64,000 nt of DNA from Oxalobacteraceae bacterium (GTDB lineage Bacteria > Pseudomonadota > Gammaproteobacteria > Burkholderiales > Burkholderiaceae_D). The translations under genes were made by a program, and so were the position numbers. The notes beneath the pieces are model-generated. The model saw only the letters and a program-made list of their open reading frames with translations, ran no database searches and had not been told where the DNA came from. Every line of letters starts with the position of its first letter. Position 1 is the first letter of the stretch. Below, piece after piece: positions 9,827-20,673 of this stretch. The stretch spans positions 29,053 to 93,052 of the forward strand of contig CANCDR010000012.1 of assembly GCA_947374865.1 (NCBI GenBank), given 5' to 3'.

Positions 9827-10954
9827 CTACCCATCTTCAGGCGCCGTTGTAGCCTGAAATTCCAAACCGTCCTGGCTACCAGCCGGCCGGTTTGCCATCG
9901 CCGCTTCGGTCAGCGCAGTGCGCAGTAAATTTAAACCTGCGCCAGACTGTGCACTGACAAAAACACGGCGAATTTTATCATATTCATCTCGTTCCAAAGC
10001 AGGCTCAAGACCGCTGGCATCAATCTTGTTCCAGACCAGAATCTGCGGAATATGATCGGCGCCAATTTCCTTGAGTACCAAATTGACTTGTTCAATTTGC
10101 TCCATGCGCACCGGGCTGGCGCCATCGACCACATGCAGCAGCAGATCGGCATGGATGGTTTCTTCCAGGGTGGCGCGAAAGGCCGCCACTAATTGGTGCG
10201 GCAATTCACGAATAAAGCCTACTGTATCAGACAAAATGACATTGCCGGCTTCACCAAGATAAATCCGTCGCGAGGTCGTATCGAGCGTGGCGAATAACTG
10301 ATCGGCGGCGAAGACCTTGGATTTGGCCAGGGCGTTAAAAAGCGTCGACTTTCCGGCGTTGGTATAACCGACCAAGGAAACCGAAAAGGCATTATTGCGT
10401 CCGCGTGAGCGACGCTGCGTATCGTGTTGTTTTCGCAGCTTTTCCAGTTTGGCGCGCAGGGCTTTGACCCGTTCACCGATCAAGCGACGATCGGTTTCCA
10501 GCTGGGTTTCACCCGGTCCGCGCAGGCCAATACCGCCCTTTTGACGTTCAAGGTGGGTCCAGCCGCGCACCAGTCGTGTGGCCAGATGCTGCAATTGGGC
10601 CAGTTCGACTTGTACCTTACCCTCATGACTTTGTGCACGCTGGGCGAAAATATCCAAGATCAGACTGGTCCGATCGATGACGCGCACGCTTAAATGACGC
10701 TCCAGGTTTCGCTGCTGGGCAGGCGACAGGGCGTGATTAAAAATCACCAGGGAAAGTTCGTGATCCGTGACAGCAGCAGCAATTTCATCTGCTTTGCCAG
10801 AACCGACAAACAAGGCAGCATCCGGGCTGCCACGTTTGCATGTAATTGTTGTGAATGGCTGGGCCCCGGCCGACTTTGCCAGCAGGGACAGCTCTTCGAG
10901 ACTGGCGACAAAGTCGCCCTTGCCGAAATCAACGCCGACTAGCGCAGTTCGCAT
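9827..10954 (-). CDS. hflX: GTPase HflX
   Basis: Ribosome-associated GTPase that splits stalled 70S ribosomes and takes part in stress recovery. The 375 residues comprise the HflX-specific N-domain (about 1-180) with the conserved GPGETQLETDRR helix and a TRAFAC G-domain with P-loop GYTNAGKS (196-203), DTVGFIRELP (switch II/G3 region) and NKID (G4). AGGG lies a few bases upstream of the ATG at 10954. It follows hfq by 36 nt, the standard arrangement. Confidence 0.96.
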   Translation of the reverse strand: MRTALVGVDFGKGDFVASLEELSLLAKSAGAQPFTTITCKRGSPDAALFVGSGKADEIAAAVTDHELSLVIFNHALSPAQQRNLERHLSVRVIDRTSLILDIFAQRAQSHEGKVQVELAQLQHLATRLVRGWTHLERQKGGIGLRGPGETQLETDRRLIGERVKALRAKLEKLRKQHDTQRRSRGRNNAFSVSLVGYTNAGKSTLFNALAKSKVFAADQLFATLDTTSRRIYLGEAGNVILSDTVGFIRELPHQLVAAFRATLEETIHADLLLHVVDGASPVRMEQIEQVNLVLKEIGADHIPQILVWNKIDASGLEPALERDEYDKIRRVFVSAQSGAGLNLLRTALTEAAMANRPAGSQDGLEFQATTAPEDG

Positions 10955-10990
10955 AAGGCCCTGCGCTTGAACGATGTGGTGATCAATGCC

Positions 10991-11227
10991 TTATTCGGCT
11001 TCAGGTTCGAGGCTCAGGTTGACAGCTCTTGCCGGCACGACCGTCGAAATGGCGTGTTTATAGACCATTTGTGTCACGGTATTTCGGAGCAGAACGACGT
11101 ATTGATCAAATGATTCAATGTGTCCCTGCAGTTTGATACCGTTGACCAGGTAGATGGAAACCGGAACGTGTTCCTTGCGTAAGGCGTTCAGGAAGGGGTC
11201 TTGTAACAGTTGCCCTTTATTACTCAT
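10991..11227 (-). CDS. hfq: RNA chaperone Hfq
   Basis: Sm-like hexameric RNA chaperone that pairs small RNAs with mRNAs. The 78 residues start [19 protein letters not shown], contain the Sm1 fold ([20 protein letters not shown]) and the Sm2 signature [10 protein letters not shown], and end in a short acidic tail. The start at 11227 is chosen because GGAG lies six to seven bases upstream and it gives the family N-terminus; an in-frame upstream start at 11329 would add 34 unrelated residues. The C-terminal tail is short compared with the enterobacterial protein, as usual in betaproteobacteria. Confidence 0.97.
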   Translation of the reverse strand: MSNKGQLLQDPFLNALRKEHVPVSIYLVNGIKLQGHIESFDQYVVLLRNTVTQMVYKHAISTVVPARAVNLSLEPEAE

Positions 11228-11344
11228 GGCAGCTCCAATGTGTTGTTGTAGTAAGGAAGTGGAGACTCTCGAAATAATTTCAAGAGCTCGATGTGGAATC
11301 TCTGCAAACTTTAAACTATTTTTCTGCAATATGCCAAAGTTCGG

Positions 11345-12685
11345 CTATTTCTCGGTATGTGAAAAGGGGTTTTTCCCGGAACGGAACTCAATACGTAGTG
11401 GAGTGCCGACAAGCGAAAAGGTTTCCCGAAAATGTTTTTCAAGATAGCGTTTGTAGTTATCTTCAATCGAATCAAGGGCATTCCCGTGAATGACCACAAT
11501 AGGCGGATTCTGACCACCCTGATGCGCATAGCGCAATTTAGGACGGATCGATCCACGCCGACGTGGCTGCTGATGTTCGACGGCTTCAATTAAGGCGCGC
11601 GTCAATTTCGGCGTGGTCAAGTTAGCCGTGGCCGCCGCATAAGCAGCGTCGACCGATTTCATCATCGGCCCAAGACCCGTCGACTTGAGCGCTGAAATAA
11701 AATGCGTCTTGGCGAACGACAGGAAGCTGAGTTTTCGCTCGAGGTCCATTTTGATGGTATCGCGCTGATCGCTAGTCATCCCATCCCATTTATTCACGCC
11801 GATCACCAAGGCCCGGCCTGATTCAAGAATGAAGCCGGCGATGTGGGCATCTTGCTCGGAAATATCTTGCTGCGCGTCGAGCAGTAAAATCACGACATTG
11901 GCTTCGGAAATCGACTGCAGGGTTTTAACGACGGAGAATTTTTCGATCGCTTCAAATACCTTGCCCTTACGGCGAATACCGGCTGTGTCGATCAGACTGT
12001 ATTGCCGGCCATCGCGCTCAAACAGGATTTCAATTGAATCACGCGTGGTACCGGGCATATCAAAAGCGATGACCCGCTCCTCACCCAGCAGCGTGTTGAC
12101 CAGGGTTGACTTGCCCACATTCGGCCGGCCGACAATGGCGATCCGCACGCCACGATCCAACAGAGGCGATTCTTCTTCGACCGGACGCGAGGCGAGCGCA
12201 ATATTGAGCGATTCGTCGACCAGATCCATCACGCCATCACCGTGCGCCGATGAAATGACATACGGGTCGCCCATGCCCAGCTCGTAAAAATCGGCGGTCA
12301 CGGAGGTGTACTTCATACCTTCTGATTTATTCACCACCAGCATGACTGAACGGCCCGATTTACGTAAAAAATCGGTGATGGTTTTATCATGCGGCGTCAG
12401 ACCTTGACGACCATCGACCATGAAGATCACGACGTCGGCTTCCGCCACCGCCTGACGGGTCTGCTTGGCCATTTCAAACATGATGCCCTCTTTGGCCACC
12501 GGCTCAAAACCGCCAGTGTCGATGACCAGAAAAGGACGCTCACCCATACGACCTTCGCCATAGTGACGATCGCGCGTTAAGCCTGGCATGTCGGCAACGA
12601 GCGCATCGCGCGAGCGCGTGAGTCGATTGAATAAGGTGGATTTGCCGACGTTGGGTCGGCCTACTAATGCAATAACGGGTTTCAT
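11345..12685 (-). CDS. der: Ribosome assembly GTPase Der (EngA)
   Basis: Essential double-G-domain GTPase needed for 50S subunit maturation. The 446 residues start [16 protein letters not shown] (first P-loop, residues 9-16) and hold a second P-loop in [20 protein letters not shown] near residue 190, followed by the C-terminal KH-like domain with the basic stretch [20 protein letters not shown]. It lies 10 nt behind bamB; bamB-der adjacency is conserved in beta- and gammaproteobacteria. Confidence 0.97.
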   Translation of the reverse strand: MKPVIALVGRPNVGKSTLFNRLTRSRDALVADMPGLTRDRHYGEGRMGERPFLVIDTGGFEPVAKEGIMFEMAKQTRQAVAEADVVIFMVDGRQGLTPHDKTITDFLRKSGRSVMLVVNKSEGMKYTSVTADFYELGMGDPYVISSAHGDGVMDLVDESLNIALASRPVEEESPLLDRGVRIAIVGRPNVGKSTLVNTLLGEERVIAFDMPGTTRDSIEILFERDGRQYSLIDTAGIRRKGKVFEAIEKFSVVKTLQSISEANVVILLLDAQQDISEQDAHIAGFILESGRALVIGVNKWDGMTSDQRDTIKMDLERKLSFLSFAKTHFISALKSTGLGPMMKSVDAAYAAATANLTTPKLTRALIEAVEHQQPRRRGSIRPKLRYAHQGGQNPPIVVIHGNALDSIEDNYKRYLEKHFRETFSLVGTPLRIEFRSGKNPFSHTEK

Positions 12686-12695
12686 TAAACGATGA

Positions 12696-13871
12696 TTACT
12701 CGGTCGCTAAAGCGACCATTGTCCCTGATTGGGTTTGAAATATAAGATGTGCGCCATAATTCACAGGCGCGGCGAAAATTGTTCCCTTGTCGGTTTTAAC
12801 GCGCGCTAACAAGGCGCCGTCTTCACGCGACAAGAAATGTATGAAGCCCTGATAGTCGCCAACCACGACCGCACGGCCGAAAGAGAATGGCGTCGACAGA
12901 CGGCGATAGCTCAGCTTGCCGTTGCGCCAAACGCTCACACCGTTGTCCCGCGTGAGCGCGTTGACGTTGCCCTTTTCATCTGCCACGAACACAAAACGCT
13001 CGTCCAAACCAACACCGGCATAGCTCGACATGTCTTTTGACCAGCGTGCGGCACCATTCACGGCATCAAAGCAGGCAACCTTGCCCTGGAAGGCGATGGT
13101 ACAGACATCGCGATCGATCAGCATTGGGGTTCCGGCGGAATCGGCGATCCGTTCCAGTTCGGTCGCGCCTTTGGGATCGCCAACAACGCCCTCCCACAAG
13201 ACCACACCGCTATTGAGTGACAAGGCGATGATCCGACCACCCGGCAGCGCCGCATAAGCCGCGTTCTTGCCGATCGCAATGCCTGGCGCATTACGCAGCA
13301 TGAGCGTAGGAACAGTGCGCTGCACCGACCATTTACGCGTACCGGTGTTGATGTCGTAGGCACTGATCCGGTTATCGACGCTGCGTACAATCACTAAACC
13401 ACCGCCCACCGCCGGTGCCGACAAGACCTCACTCGATGCCTGGGCCCTCCAGCGCAGCTTGCCCGCGGTATCAAAGGCCAATACCGCGCCTTTGTCACTG
13501 GCGACGGCGACGGTGTCGCCATTCGCGCCCACGCCTGCTGAAAGCGGCATGCCGGCATCAATGCGCCAGCTGACTTTGCCGGTGTTCGCATCAAGGCGGG
13601 TGATATTGCCATTGGCAGCCGCTGCGTACACGGCGTCGCCGATCAGGGCCGGGGAAAAGAGGAAGCGATCACCATCACCTATCGAGGTTTCCCAGGCGGT
13701 TTTAACGACCATGGTGGATTTAAATTCCACCAGTTCGGCGGGTAAATTTTTGCTTTTGTCTTTGCTGGCGAACGGGTTCCAGGACTCGATCGTTGAACAT
13801 CCTGCGATCAACATGATCGTCATCGCGCAGCTCAACTTGACTGCCGCGATCTTGACTTTCGAAATACGCAT
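12696..13871 (-). CDS. bamB: Outer membrane assembly lipoprotein BamB
   Basis: Lipoprotein of the BAM complex that helps insert beta-barrel proteins into the outer membrane. The 391 residues start with a lipoprotein signal whose lipobox LIAGC places the acylated Cys at residue 25, followed by eight-bladed beta-propeller (PQQ-like) repeats such as [18 protein letters not shown] and [20 protein letters not shown] lies ahead of the ATG. It sits between the YfgM-like gene and der, the conserved order. Confidence 0.95.
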   Translation of the reverse strand: MRISKVKIAAVKLSCAMTIMLIAGCSTIESWNPFASKDKSKNLPAELVEFKSTMVVKTAWETSIGDGDRFLFSPALIGDAVYAAAANGNITRLDANTGKVSWRIDAGMPLSAGVGANGDTVAVASDKGAVLAFDTAGKLRWRAQASSEVLSAPAVGGGLVIVRSVDNRISAYDINTGTRKWSVQRTVPTLMLRNAPGIAIGKNAAYAALPGGRIIALSLNSGVVLWEGVVGDPKGATELERIADSAGTPMLIDRDVCTIAFQGKVACFDAVNGAARWSKDMSSYAGVGLDERFVFVADEKGNVNALTRDNGVSVWRNGKLSYRRLSTPFSFGRAVVVGDYQGFIHFLSREDGALLARVKTDKGTIFAAPVNYGAHLIFQTQSGTMVALATE

Positions 13872-13879
13872 GGTGATCC

Positions 13880-14539
13880 TTATTTAGGTGAAGACACGGC
13901 CTTGGCCGGTGCGCCACCAATTGCATCCAGTTTTAACTGAATCAATTGACGGCCAGGATTTTGGGCATCACTTTTATCGAGCGCGATTTGATAAGCTGCG
14001 CGCGCAAGGTCAAGTTTGTTTTGGGCGGTCAGAAGGTCGCCCTTGCGATCGGCAACGGCTGAGGCAAACTGCTCGGGAAACTCACTGTCGATCAGCTTTA
14101 AGCCTTCGTCATACGCTTTTTCATCCAATAAGAGTCCTGCCAGACGCAGCTTGGCAATGGCTTTGAATTCATCATCCCCACGCCCAGCAATAATCCATTG
14201 CAGCTGGGTCTTGGCGGTGGCGACATCGTTGGCATCCACAGCGGATTTGGCGGCGACTAAGGCGGCCATCTGCGCATAGGCGGTGCCAGTGAATTTGGCT
14301 TCCATATCGGTCGCGGCGCGCTGTACCTTGGCATTGTCTTTGGCTGCGACGGCTTTTTGTAATTCTTCGTACAGCATGCTGGCCTGATTTGCCTGACCTG
14401 CCTGATAGTTTTTCCAGCCATACCAGCTGGCCACGCCGGCCAAGGCAACGATCAACAGCCAGGTGATCAAATTGCCATACTGATTCCACCAAGCTTTGAT
14501 GGTCGCTAACTGCTCTTGTTCTTCGAGGTCGAATGCCAT
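13880..14539 (-). CDS. YfgM-like tetratricopeptide ancillary translocon protein
   Basis: Inner-membrane protein with a short cytoplasmic N-terminus (MAFDLEEQEQLATIKAWW), one membrane segment (about residues 24-41) and a periplasmic TPR-like domain; 219 residues. In the known family YfgM binds the SecYEG translocon and periplasmic chaperones. It lies 8 nt before bamB and downstream of hisS, the conserved position, which supports the assignment more than any single motif does. The N-terminal DLEEQEQLxxIKxWWxxxG pattern is the family hallmark. Confidence 0.9.
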   Translation of the reverse strand: MAFDLEEQEQLATIKAWWNQYGNLITWLLIVALAGVASWYGWKNYQAGQANQASMLYEELQKAVAAKDNAKVQRAATDMEAKFTGTAYAQMAALVAAKSAVDANDVATAKTQLQWIIAGRGDDEFKAIAKLRLAGLLLDEKAYDEGLKLIDSEFPEQFASAVADRKGDLLTAQNKLDLARAAYQIALDKSDAQNPGRQLIQLKLDAIGGAPAKAVSSPK

Positions 14540-14595
14540 AATAATATTGTATAAGTCGTCTGGTTAAATCGGTTTAGTGGTGGTGTAGCGGTAGT

Positions 14596-14621
14596 TTAAT
14601 GATCGCTTAATGATCGCTTAA
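14596..14621 (-). repeat. Tandem 11-bp duplication spanning the hisS stop codon
   Basis: Unit TTAATGATCGC occurs at 14596-14606 and 14607-14617, and its first four bases recur at 14618-14621, where TTA is the complement of the hisS stop. On the coding strand the stop codon and flanking bases are therefore repeated three times at 11-bp spacing. The extra copies are downstream of the stop and do not change the protein. Compare the similar event at the end of odhB (33822-33857). Confidence 0.85.
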
Positions 14622-15967
14622 TGATGATAGTGAACGTGCTCGCCATGATCATGCTCATCCTCGCCGACGATCTGGTCGACCAGATACGCCGCTACGCCCT
14701 CAAGCGGGACGGTCGCCTGGTTATTTTCCATGTCTTCGGAACGTAAGGATTTGACAATAGCACTGTTTTGCCGGACTTCTTCTTCGCCGATAATCACGGC
14801 ATAAGCAGCTCCGCTGGCATCCGCCCTTTTCATTTGCGACTTAAAACTACCCACACCACTGGTCGAGGCGCAATGTAGCACAACATCGAGCCCAGCATCG
14901 CGCAATCTTTCGCCTGCCACGAAGGCCTGCATCTGCGCGCCCTCTCCCTGATGCACGATATAGACGTCGCATTGATTGCTGGCGAAGATCTCGCCACCCT
15001 GCTTCATGAGCTCGAGAATGCGTTCAATTCCCATGGCAAAACCACAAGCCGGCATATTTTTACCGCCAAACATGTCGGCCAGTGAATCGTAGCGGCCACC
15101 TGCGCAAATCGTGCCCTGGGCACCGAGTTCTTCACTGACCCATTCGAAGACGGTGCGGTTATAGTAGTCCATGCCGCGCACCAGCCGCGGATTGATCTTG
15201 TAAGGGATGGCATTGTGGCGCAAGACGCTTTGCACACCCTCGAAATGCGCGCGCGAAACCTCGCCCAGATAATCGAGTAATTGCGGTGCCTGGCTGACCA
15301 TGTCTTGCATGGCCGGATTTTTAGTGTCGAGGATGCGCAGCGGATTGCTGTACAGGCGGCGCTTGGCTTCCGCATCCAGAATCTCCATGTGCTGCTCGAA
15401 ATAGGCGATCAGATCAATCCGGTGCTTATTGCGCTCCTCGGCGTCACCGATCGAATTGAGTTCCAGATGCACATTGGTCAGGCCCAGATCATCCCACAGC
15501 CGCTGGCATAGCATGATCAGTTCGGCATCAATATCCGGACCGGTAAAGCCCAGCGCTTCGGCGCCCACCTGATGGAATTGCCGATAGCGCCCGCGCTGCG
15601 GTTTTTCGTGCCGGAACATGGGGCCGGAATACCATAAACGCTGCGGCCGATCGTAAGTCAAATTATGCTCAATCGCAGCCCGGACAACGCCGGCAGTCGC
15701 TTCCGGACGCATCGTCAGCTGGTCACCGTTCATGCTGTCGGTAAAAGAGTACATTTCTTTTTCGACGATATCGGTGACCGCCCCCAGACCGCGGGCAAAC
15801 AAGGCTGTCGGCTCCAGAATGGGCGTGCGAATTTGCTGAAAACCGTAACTCTTCAATACCGTCTGCACGGTATTTTCAAAAATTTCCCACAAAGGGGCTT
15901 GCTCAGGCAGGATGTCATTCATGCCTTTGACACCGACGATTTTTTCTACTTTTTTATGCTCTGCCAT
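14618..15967 (-). CDS. hisS: Histidyl-tRNA synthetase
   Basis: Class II synthetase that charges tRNA-His. The 449 residues show motif 2 ([18 protein letters not shown]), the histidine-specific loops ([14 protein letters not shown] and CAGGRYDSL), motif 3 ([13 protein letters not shown]) and the C-terminal anticodon-binding domain. The last 15 residues, from GEDEHD to VHYHH, hold six His and several acidic residues, an unusual tail not needed for catalysis. It lies downstream of ispG (64-nt gap) and upstream of the YfgM-like gene, the conserved order. Confidence 0.97.
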   Translation of the reverse strand: MAEHKKVEKIVGVKGMNDILPEQAPLWEIFENTVQTVLKSYGFQQIRTPILEPTALFARGLGAVTDIVEKEMYSFTDSMNGDQLTMRPEATAGVVRAAIEHNLTYDRPQRLWYSGPMFRHEKPQRGRYRQFHQVGAEALGFTGPDIDAELIMLCQRLWDDLGLTNVHLELNSIGDAEERNKHRIDLIAYFEQHMEILDAEAKRRLYSNPLRILDTKNPAMQDMVSQAPQLLDYLGEVSRAHFEGVQSVLRHNAIPYKINPRLVRGMDYYNRTVFEWVSEELGAQGTICAGGRYDSLADMFGGKNMPACGFAMGIERILELMKQGGEIFASNQCDVYIVHQGEGAQMQAFVAGERLRDAGLDVVLHCASTSGVGSFKSQMKRADASGAAYAVIIGEEEVRQNSAIVKSLRSEDMENNQATVPLEGVAAYLVDQIVGEDEHDHGEHVHYHH

Positions 15968-16031
15968 GGTTCTACAATTCTTGATGAGAGAAGTTCTGTG
16001 ATGCTTTAAATAGTCAATTAGAGTGCTTTAA

Positions 16032-17291
16032 TCAGACGTTCACTGTCTGCTGACCATAACGTGTGCGGACGTAATCGAGCACAATGGCCTGAAATTCCTG
16101 CGCAATCTGTTCGCCGCGTAAAGTCACGGTCTTTTCACCGTCAACAAAGACCGGCGCTGATGGCGTTTCACCGGTACCCGGCAAGCTGATACCAATGTTG
16201 GCGTGCTTGGATTCACCCGGGCCGTTGACGATACAACCCATGACCGCCACATTCATCGCCTCCACGCCCGGATACTGCAATTTCCAGACCGGCATTTGCT
16301 CGCGCAAATACGTTTGAATCGATTCTGCCAGTTCCTGGAAAACCGTTGATGTGGTTCGGCCACAGCCAGGGCAGGCAATCACCATCGGCGCAAATTTGCG
16401 CAAGCCCATGGTCTGCAAAATTTCCTGACCAACGATGACTTCCTTGCTGCGGTCCCCACCTGGTTCGGGGGTGAGCGAAATACGGATCGTGTCGCCGATG
16501 CCTTCTTGCAGCAGCACCGACAAGGCGGCCGTCGAGGCGACGATGCCTTTGCTGCCCATGCCAGCCTCGGTGAGTCCGAGATGCAGGGGATAGTCGCAAC
16601 GCTGCGCCAGGGAGCGATAGACCGCGATCAAGTCCTGCACGCCCGATACTTTGCAGGACAGGATAATTTTGTCGCCCGCCATACCGAGTTCTTCAGCACG
16701 CTGGGCGTTTTCGATGGCCGACACAATCAGTGCTTCGTACATCACCGCCTGTGCCGACCACGGTGTGCTGCGCGCGGCATTTTCATCCATGATGCGGGCC
16801 AGGAGCTGTTGATCCAGACTCCCCCAGTTGACACCGATGCGAACCGGCTTATCGTAACGACAGGCGATCTCGATCATCTGGGCGAACTGGCTATCGCGTT
16901 TGGCGCCCTGACCGACGTTGCCGGGGTTGATGCGGTATTTGGACAAGGCCTCAGCGCAGGCTGGAAAATCCTTGAGCAAGGTATGTCCGTTGTAGTGAAA
17001 ATCGCCGACGATCGGCACATCAATGCCCATCTTGTCGAGCTGCTCACGAATGGCAGGGACCGCGGCGGCGGCCTCAGGATTATTCACGGTAATGCGCACC
17101 AGTTCCGAGCCCGCACGGGCTAATTCCTTGATTTGAATCGCCGTGCCGATCACGTCGGCAGTATCCGTATTGGTCATCGACTGGATGACGATCGGCGCAC
17201 CGCCACCGATGATGATTTCGCGCGCGCCATACCGAACAACGGTACTGCGGCAGGCGCGACGGGCGAGAAATCCAGAGCTGATTTGATTCAT
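16032..17291 (-). CDS. ispG: 4-hydroxy-3-methylbut-2-enyl-diphosphate synthase IspG
   Basis: [4Fe-4S] enzyme of the MEP isoprenoid pathway that converts MEcPP to HMBPP. The 419 residues include the N-terminal TIM barrel ([29 protein letters not shown]) and the C-terminal cluster domain with Cys in CPGCGRT and CIVNGPGES, followed by the conserved [12 protein letters not shown]. It is longer than the enterobacterial protein by an insert typical of betaproteobacteria. It lies 3 nt behind rodZ, so coupling is likely. Confidence 0.96.
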   Translation of the reverse strand: MNQISSGFLARRACRSTVVRYGAREIIIGGGAPIVIQSMTNTDTADVIGTAIQIKELARAGSELVRITVNNPEAAAAVPAIREQLDKMGIDVPIVGDFHYNGHTLLKDFPACAEALSKYRINPGNVGQGAKRDSQFAQMIEIACRYDKPVRIGVNWGSLDQQLLARIMDENAARSTPWSAQAVMYEALIVSAIENAQRAEELGMAGDKIILSCKVSGVQDLIAVYRSLAQRCDYPLHLGLTEAGMGSKGIVASTAALSVLLQEGIGDTIRISLTPEPGGDRSKEVIVGQEILQTMGLRKFAPMVIACPGCGRTTSTVFQELAESIQTYLREQMPVWKLQYPGVEAMNVAVMGCIVNGPGESKHANIGISLPGTGETPSAPVFVDGEKTVTLRGEQIAQEFQAIVLDYVRTRYGQQTVNV

Positions 17292-17294
17292 GAA

Positions 17295-18671
17295 TTAGTT
17301 AATATTAAGTCGTACAACATTGCCCTTGGCAGTCGATTTGGTATCGAGCGCAATACCACGCAGGTTGGCCTCGACGCCGTTCACATTACCGATCGTGAGG
17401 ACGACGGCCTCAGGCACATCGAAGCGCTCGGTGGAACCGGCTTTCAGGACGCGCGATACCAGCGGCGTTTCGTTTTCTTTGGCACCGGTTCGGCGAATTT
17501 CAATCCAGGTATCGTCGCGTACTTTCATGAGCAGCGCATCTTTTCCCTTGATGGCGACCGAGGAAGCAGTGACAACGGGCGGCGTAAGCGCCAATGGTGC
17601 AACGGGAGCGGATTTGGCCGGGATAACAGGCGCTGAGCGTACCGTCTCAGGCACTGACTTTGTCGGCGATGGCAGCACTGGCAAAGTCGCTACGGATGTC
17701 GCAGGTGCCGCAGGTTTGACCGATACTGGTGCCGGAGATTGCACGCCAGCGCCAGTGGGCTTGGCCGCCACTGGCACGGATGCTGGTACAGGTAAAGGCG
17801 CAGCTAAAGAAGTACTGACAGACGCTATTAATTTATTAACTTCCGGTGCGACCAACGGTGCTACCGGCTTATTCACGACAGCTGTAGCTGGCGGTGTTTC
17901 TGATTTGACGTTAGAGGCTGGCGGGGTTGATGGCAAGGCGTCCGCTTTTTTGCTCTCGGGGACCGTTACGGCGGCAGCCGGAAGTGGCAATGCGCCGGCC
18001 GGCACAGGAATCAGGCTCGGTTCTACCGGCGACTCTGACGCTGGCGTCGCATTCAAAGGCAGCGTTCCTGACACCGGCACATTGATCACTTCGGCATCAG
18101 GTTTTTGCGCCAGTAAATTAGGCAATTGCGGCAGCCAGCCAAGCTGATAGCCACCGAACAAACCGAGTACCAGAATGATCAATCCTGGCAGTAAAAAATT
18201 CGTTTTGTGCATCGGCCCCTGCATGCCCATGACTGACATACGACTATCGTCAAAAAAAGGGGCCGACAAGGCCGGACGCATCGTCAGGGGCTCGATCAGA
18301 CTTGAGGTCGCATTCTGACCCAGCATGTCAAGCAGCGGTGCCGGATCAAGACCTAGTAGTTTGGCATACGAGCGGATAAATCCGCGCACAATCGCTACGC
18401 CTGGCAAAGCGGAAAAATGATCGGTTTCCAGCGCCTGAATTTGTCGTATGGCGAGGTTGAGCTGCGTCGCCACCTGTTCGATGCTCAAGCCAAGCGCCTC
18501 CCGCTGTGCTGCCAGCATGGCCCCTGGTCCGGCGATGGTGAGGACTTCCTCAACCGCAGGAGGAGGCAAGGAATTCGGTAGATCCATCAGCGGATCCTTC
18601 AACGGTTCAACTGATAGGATCTGTTCGTCCTGGTGTTCGTGTGCTTGCAAGGGGATATCTTTATCACTCAT
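17295..18671 (-). CDS. rodZ: RodZ-like helix-turn-helix membrane protein
   Basis: Cytoskeletal/cell-shape protein that in the known family links MreB to the cell wall machinery. The 458 residues contain a Cro/C1-type helix-turn-helix domain (about 50-110, with LGLSIEQVATQLNLAIRQI), one membrane segment (158-176), a long Pro/Ala/Val/Ser-rich periplasmic linker (about 190-370) and a C-terminal DUF4115 domain ending NVVRLNIN. The start at 18671 is chosen because GGAG lies eight bases upstream; it overlaps the pilW stop by 8 nt. An in-frame start at 18764 would fall deep inside pilW. The linker is far longer than in Escherichia coli RodZ. Confidence 0.88.
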   Translation of the reverse strand: MSDKDIPLQAHEHQDEQILSVEPLKDPLMDLPNSLPPPAVEEVLTIAGPGAMLAAQREALGLSIEQVATQLNLAIRQIQALETDHFSALPGVAIVRGFIRSYAKLLGLDPAPLLDMLGQNATSSLIEPLTMRPALSAPFFDDSRMSVMGMQGPMHKTNFLLPGLIILVLGLFGGYQLGWLPQLPNLLAQKPDAEVINVPVSGTLPLNATPASESPVEPSLIPVPAGALPLPAAAVTVPESKKADALPSTPPASNVKSETPPATAVVNKPVAPLVAPEVNKLIASVSTSLAAPLPVPASVPVAAKPTGAGVQSPAPVSVKPAAPATSVATLPVLPSPTKSVPETVRSAPVIPAKSAPVAPLALTPPVVTASSVAIKGKDALLMKVRDDTWIEIRRTGAKENETPLVSRVLKAGSTERFDVPEAVVLTIGNVNGVEANLRGIALDTKSTAKGNVVRLNIN

Positions 18672-19446
18672 CGAAGGCTCCGCGCTGATACGCTGCATAC
18701 TCTGAAGAATTGGGGTGGCGCCTTTTGAGCTGCGCCGCCATACTTGCTTCGGCGAGTTTATCACCGAGTTTGTGTTCTATTTTCAGTGCTAACCACATGG
18801 ATTGCGCCGTCATCAGTCCGGCCTTGATGGCGCGCGCACTGTAAAAACGGGCTTGCACATAATCGCCGCGCTGGTACATCACGCCCGCCAGATGCAAGCT
18901 GGTATTCGGGTTGCCTGGTTCGATCTGAAACGCCTGCAGAAAATAGCGCTCTGCCGTCGCCACATCGCGCAGTTTGAGGCTGCATACACCGGCATTATTG
19001 AACGCCTTGGCGGGCGACTGATAACTGCGGTTTTTCCAGGCTGATTCAAAGTAAGGCATCGCCAAGGCCGGCTTACCGCTTTGACATAGGAACCAGCCAT
19101 AATTATTGGCCAGGTCTGGATCATTGGGCGCGAGGCGTAAGGCACGCTGAAAGTTCTCGTCTGCCAAAGGATACTCACCCAGCTCGAGGTAAATCAGGCC
19201 ACGCACGTTGTAGGCATCGGACAAATCCGGATTGGCCGCCAGCGCGAGTTTGATTTCATCTAAAGCCACGGTGAGCTGGCGCTGTTCGTAATATCCCATG
19301 GCCAGCTGGAGGCGAATTTGCGCGCGCTTTTGGCCATCGGTCTGATCTGAACTGGTTTGCCATTCGCGCGGCGGCGATACCGCGCCGCAGCCCGTCAATA
19401 GTGCCAGGAGTAGCAAAATAAGCGCCGAAAAAAAACGCGCACTCAT
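18664..19446 (-). CDS. pilW: Type IV pilus biogenesis/stability lipoprotein PilW (PilF)
   Basis: Outer-membrane lipoprotein with TPR repeats that in the known family helps the PilQ secretin assemble. The 260 residues have a signal with lipobox LTGC (Cys 20) and at least four TPR-like repeats (for example [18 protein letters not shown] and [17 protein letters not shown]). It overlaps rlmN by 4 nt (ATGA) upstream and rodZ by 8 nt downstream, which is the conserved rlmN-pilW-rodZ-ispG-hisS order. It suggests the organism makes type IV pili, although no other pilus gene is in the window. Confidence 0.92.
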   Translation of the reverse strand: MSARFFSALILLLLALLTGCGAVSPPREWQTSSDQTDGQKRAQIRLQLAMGYYEQRQLTVALDEIKLALAANPDLSDAYNVRGLIYLELGEYPLADENFQRALRLAPNDPDLANNYGWFLCQSGKPALAMPYFESAWKNRSYQSPAKAFNNAGVCSLKLRDVATAERYFLQAFQIEPGNPNTSLHLAGVMYQRGDYVQARFYSARAIKAGLMTAQSMWLALKIEHKLGDKLAEASMAAQLKRRHPNSSEYAAYQRGAFDE

Positions 19447-20612
19447 GAGGTGACTTCCACCAGCACACCAAAATTCTTGCCGAATTTTTCCTGGTAGGCC
19501 GACATCTTTTGCATGCGTTCCTGCACCCGGGTACGGTCTTGCACTTCACCGGCTAACTGGCCGCAGGCGGCATCGATGTCGTCACCGCGCGTCTTGCGAA
19601 CGGTCGTCACGATACCGGCATCAAGCAGAATTTGCGCAAACGCCTTGATCCGCTCGTTTTTCGAGCGCAGCAGGCCGGATTCGGGGAAGGGATTAAAGGG
19701 GATCAGATTGAATTTGCACGGCACAGTGAGGCGCGGATTTTTGACCAGTGCGATCAGCTCGCGCGCATGGGCGTCGGTGTCATTGACGCCGTCGAGCATG
19801 CAGTATTCGAAAGTGACGAAATCACGCGGCGCAAATTCAAGGTAGCGCTGACAGGCCGCCATCAAGTCCGCCAGCGGGTATTTTTTATTGAGTGGCACCA
19901 GCCCATCACGCAGGGCGTCATTCGAAGCATGCAGAGAAACTGCCAGCGCGACCGGGCAATCCTGGCCGAGCTTGTCGATCATCGGCACCACGCCGGAAGT
20001 TGATAAGGTGACGCGACGGCGGGAAAGGCCGTAGGCGTTATCGTCGAGCATGAGCTTGAGCGCGGTGACGGTCGGCTCGTAATTGAGCAAGGGTTCCCCC
20101 ATGCCCATCATGACGACATTGGTGATCTGCCGTTCGCCCTTTGGGCCGGGTATGACGCCGGCGGTCTCGCGCAGCGCAAATTCGGCCATCCACAGCTGGC
20201 CGATAATTTCGCTGACGGATAAATTTCGGTTGAATCCTTGTTTGCCGGTCGAGCAAAAGCGGCAATTAACGGCGCAGCCCGCCTGAGTCGAAATACACAG
20301 GGTGCCACGATTTTCTTCGGGGATAAAGACGGTTTCTACGGCATTGCCGTTACCGACGTCGACCAGCCATTTACGCGTTCCATCGAGCGAGGTATGGTCA
20401 CTCAGCACCTTGGGCGCGGCGATAAAGGCACGGGTTTTGAGTTTTTCACGCAGGGATTTGGCCAGATCCGTCATGCTATCGAAATCACTGGCGCCAAACT
20501 GGTGTATCCAGCGCTGTAATTGCTTGGCGCGGAACGGCTTCTCACCCAACTCGCCGCAATAAGCTACGAGCTGCGCAGGATCGAGATCCAACAAATTGGT
20601 GAGTTCTGCCAT
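19443..20612 (-). CDS. rlmN: Dual-specificity RNA methyltransferase RlmN
   Basis: Radical-SAM enzyme that makes m2A at position 2503 of 23S rRNA and, by family, at A37 of some tRNAs. The 389 residues start [15 protein letters not shown] and carry the CX3CX2C cluster motif at Cys 113, 117 and 120 (CAVNCRFC), GMGEPLLNY, and the catalytic C-terminal Cys in DIDAACGQL. The start at 20612 matches the family; an in-frame codon at 20660 would add 16 unlikely residues. It lies 61 nt behind ndk and overlaps pilW by 4 nt. Confidence 0.96.
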   Translation of the reverse strand: MAELTNLLDLDPAQLVAYCGELGEKPFRAKQLQRWIHQFGASDFDSMTDLAKSLREKLKTRAFIAAPKVLSDHTSLDGTRKWLVDVGNGNAVETVFIPEENRGTLCISTQAGCAVNCRFCSTGKQGFNRNLSVSEIIGQLWMAEFALRETAGVIPGPKGERQITNVVMMGMGEPLLNYEPTVTALKLMLDDNAYGLSRRRVTLSTSGVVPMIDKLGQDCPVALAVSLHASNDALRDGLVPLNKKYPLADLMAACQRYLEFAPRDFVTFEYCMLDGVNDTDAHARELIALVKNPRLTVPCKFNLIPFNPFPESGLLRSKNERIKAFAQILLDAGIVTTVRKTRGDDIDAACGQLAGEVQDRTRVQERMQKMSAYQEKFGKNFGVLVEVTS

Positions 20613-20673
20613 AGCCTTTGATTCCACCCCTGCCCTGCGCCAGACTGCGCAGCAGAGCAAGGTGAGCGGTTCA

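Noticed and set aside
11228..11329. Longer Hfq start adding 34 residues
   Set aside because: No ribosome site and non-family residues; the ATG at 11227 has GGAG and the standard N-terminus.
12702..12717. Palindrome GGTCGCT-AA-AGCGACC near the bamB stop
   Set aside because: It lies inside the coding sequence for the last residues (VALAT), has a 2-nt loop and no T run, so it is probably coincidental.
17320..18147. 275-residue Thr/Gly/Ala-rich frame antisense to rodZ
   Set aside because: Low-complexity shadow of the Pro/Ala-rich linker coding region.
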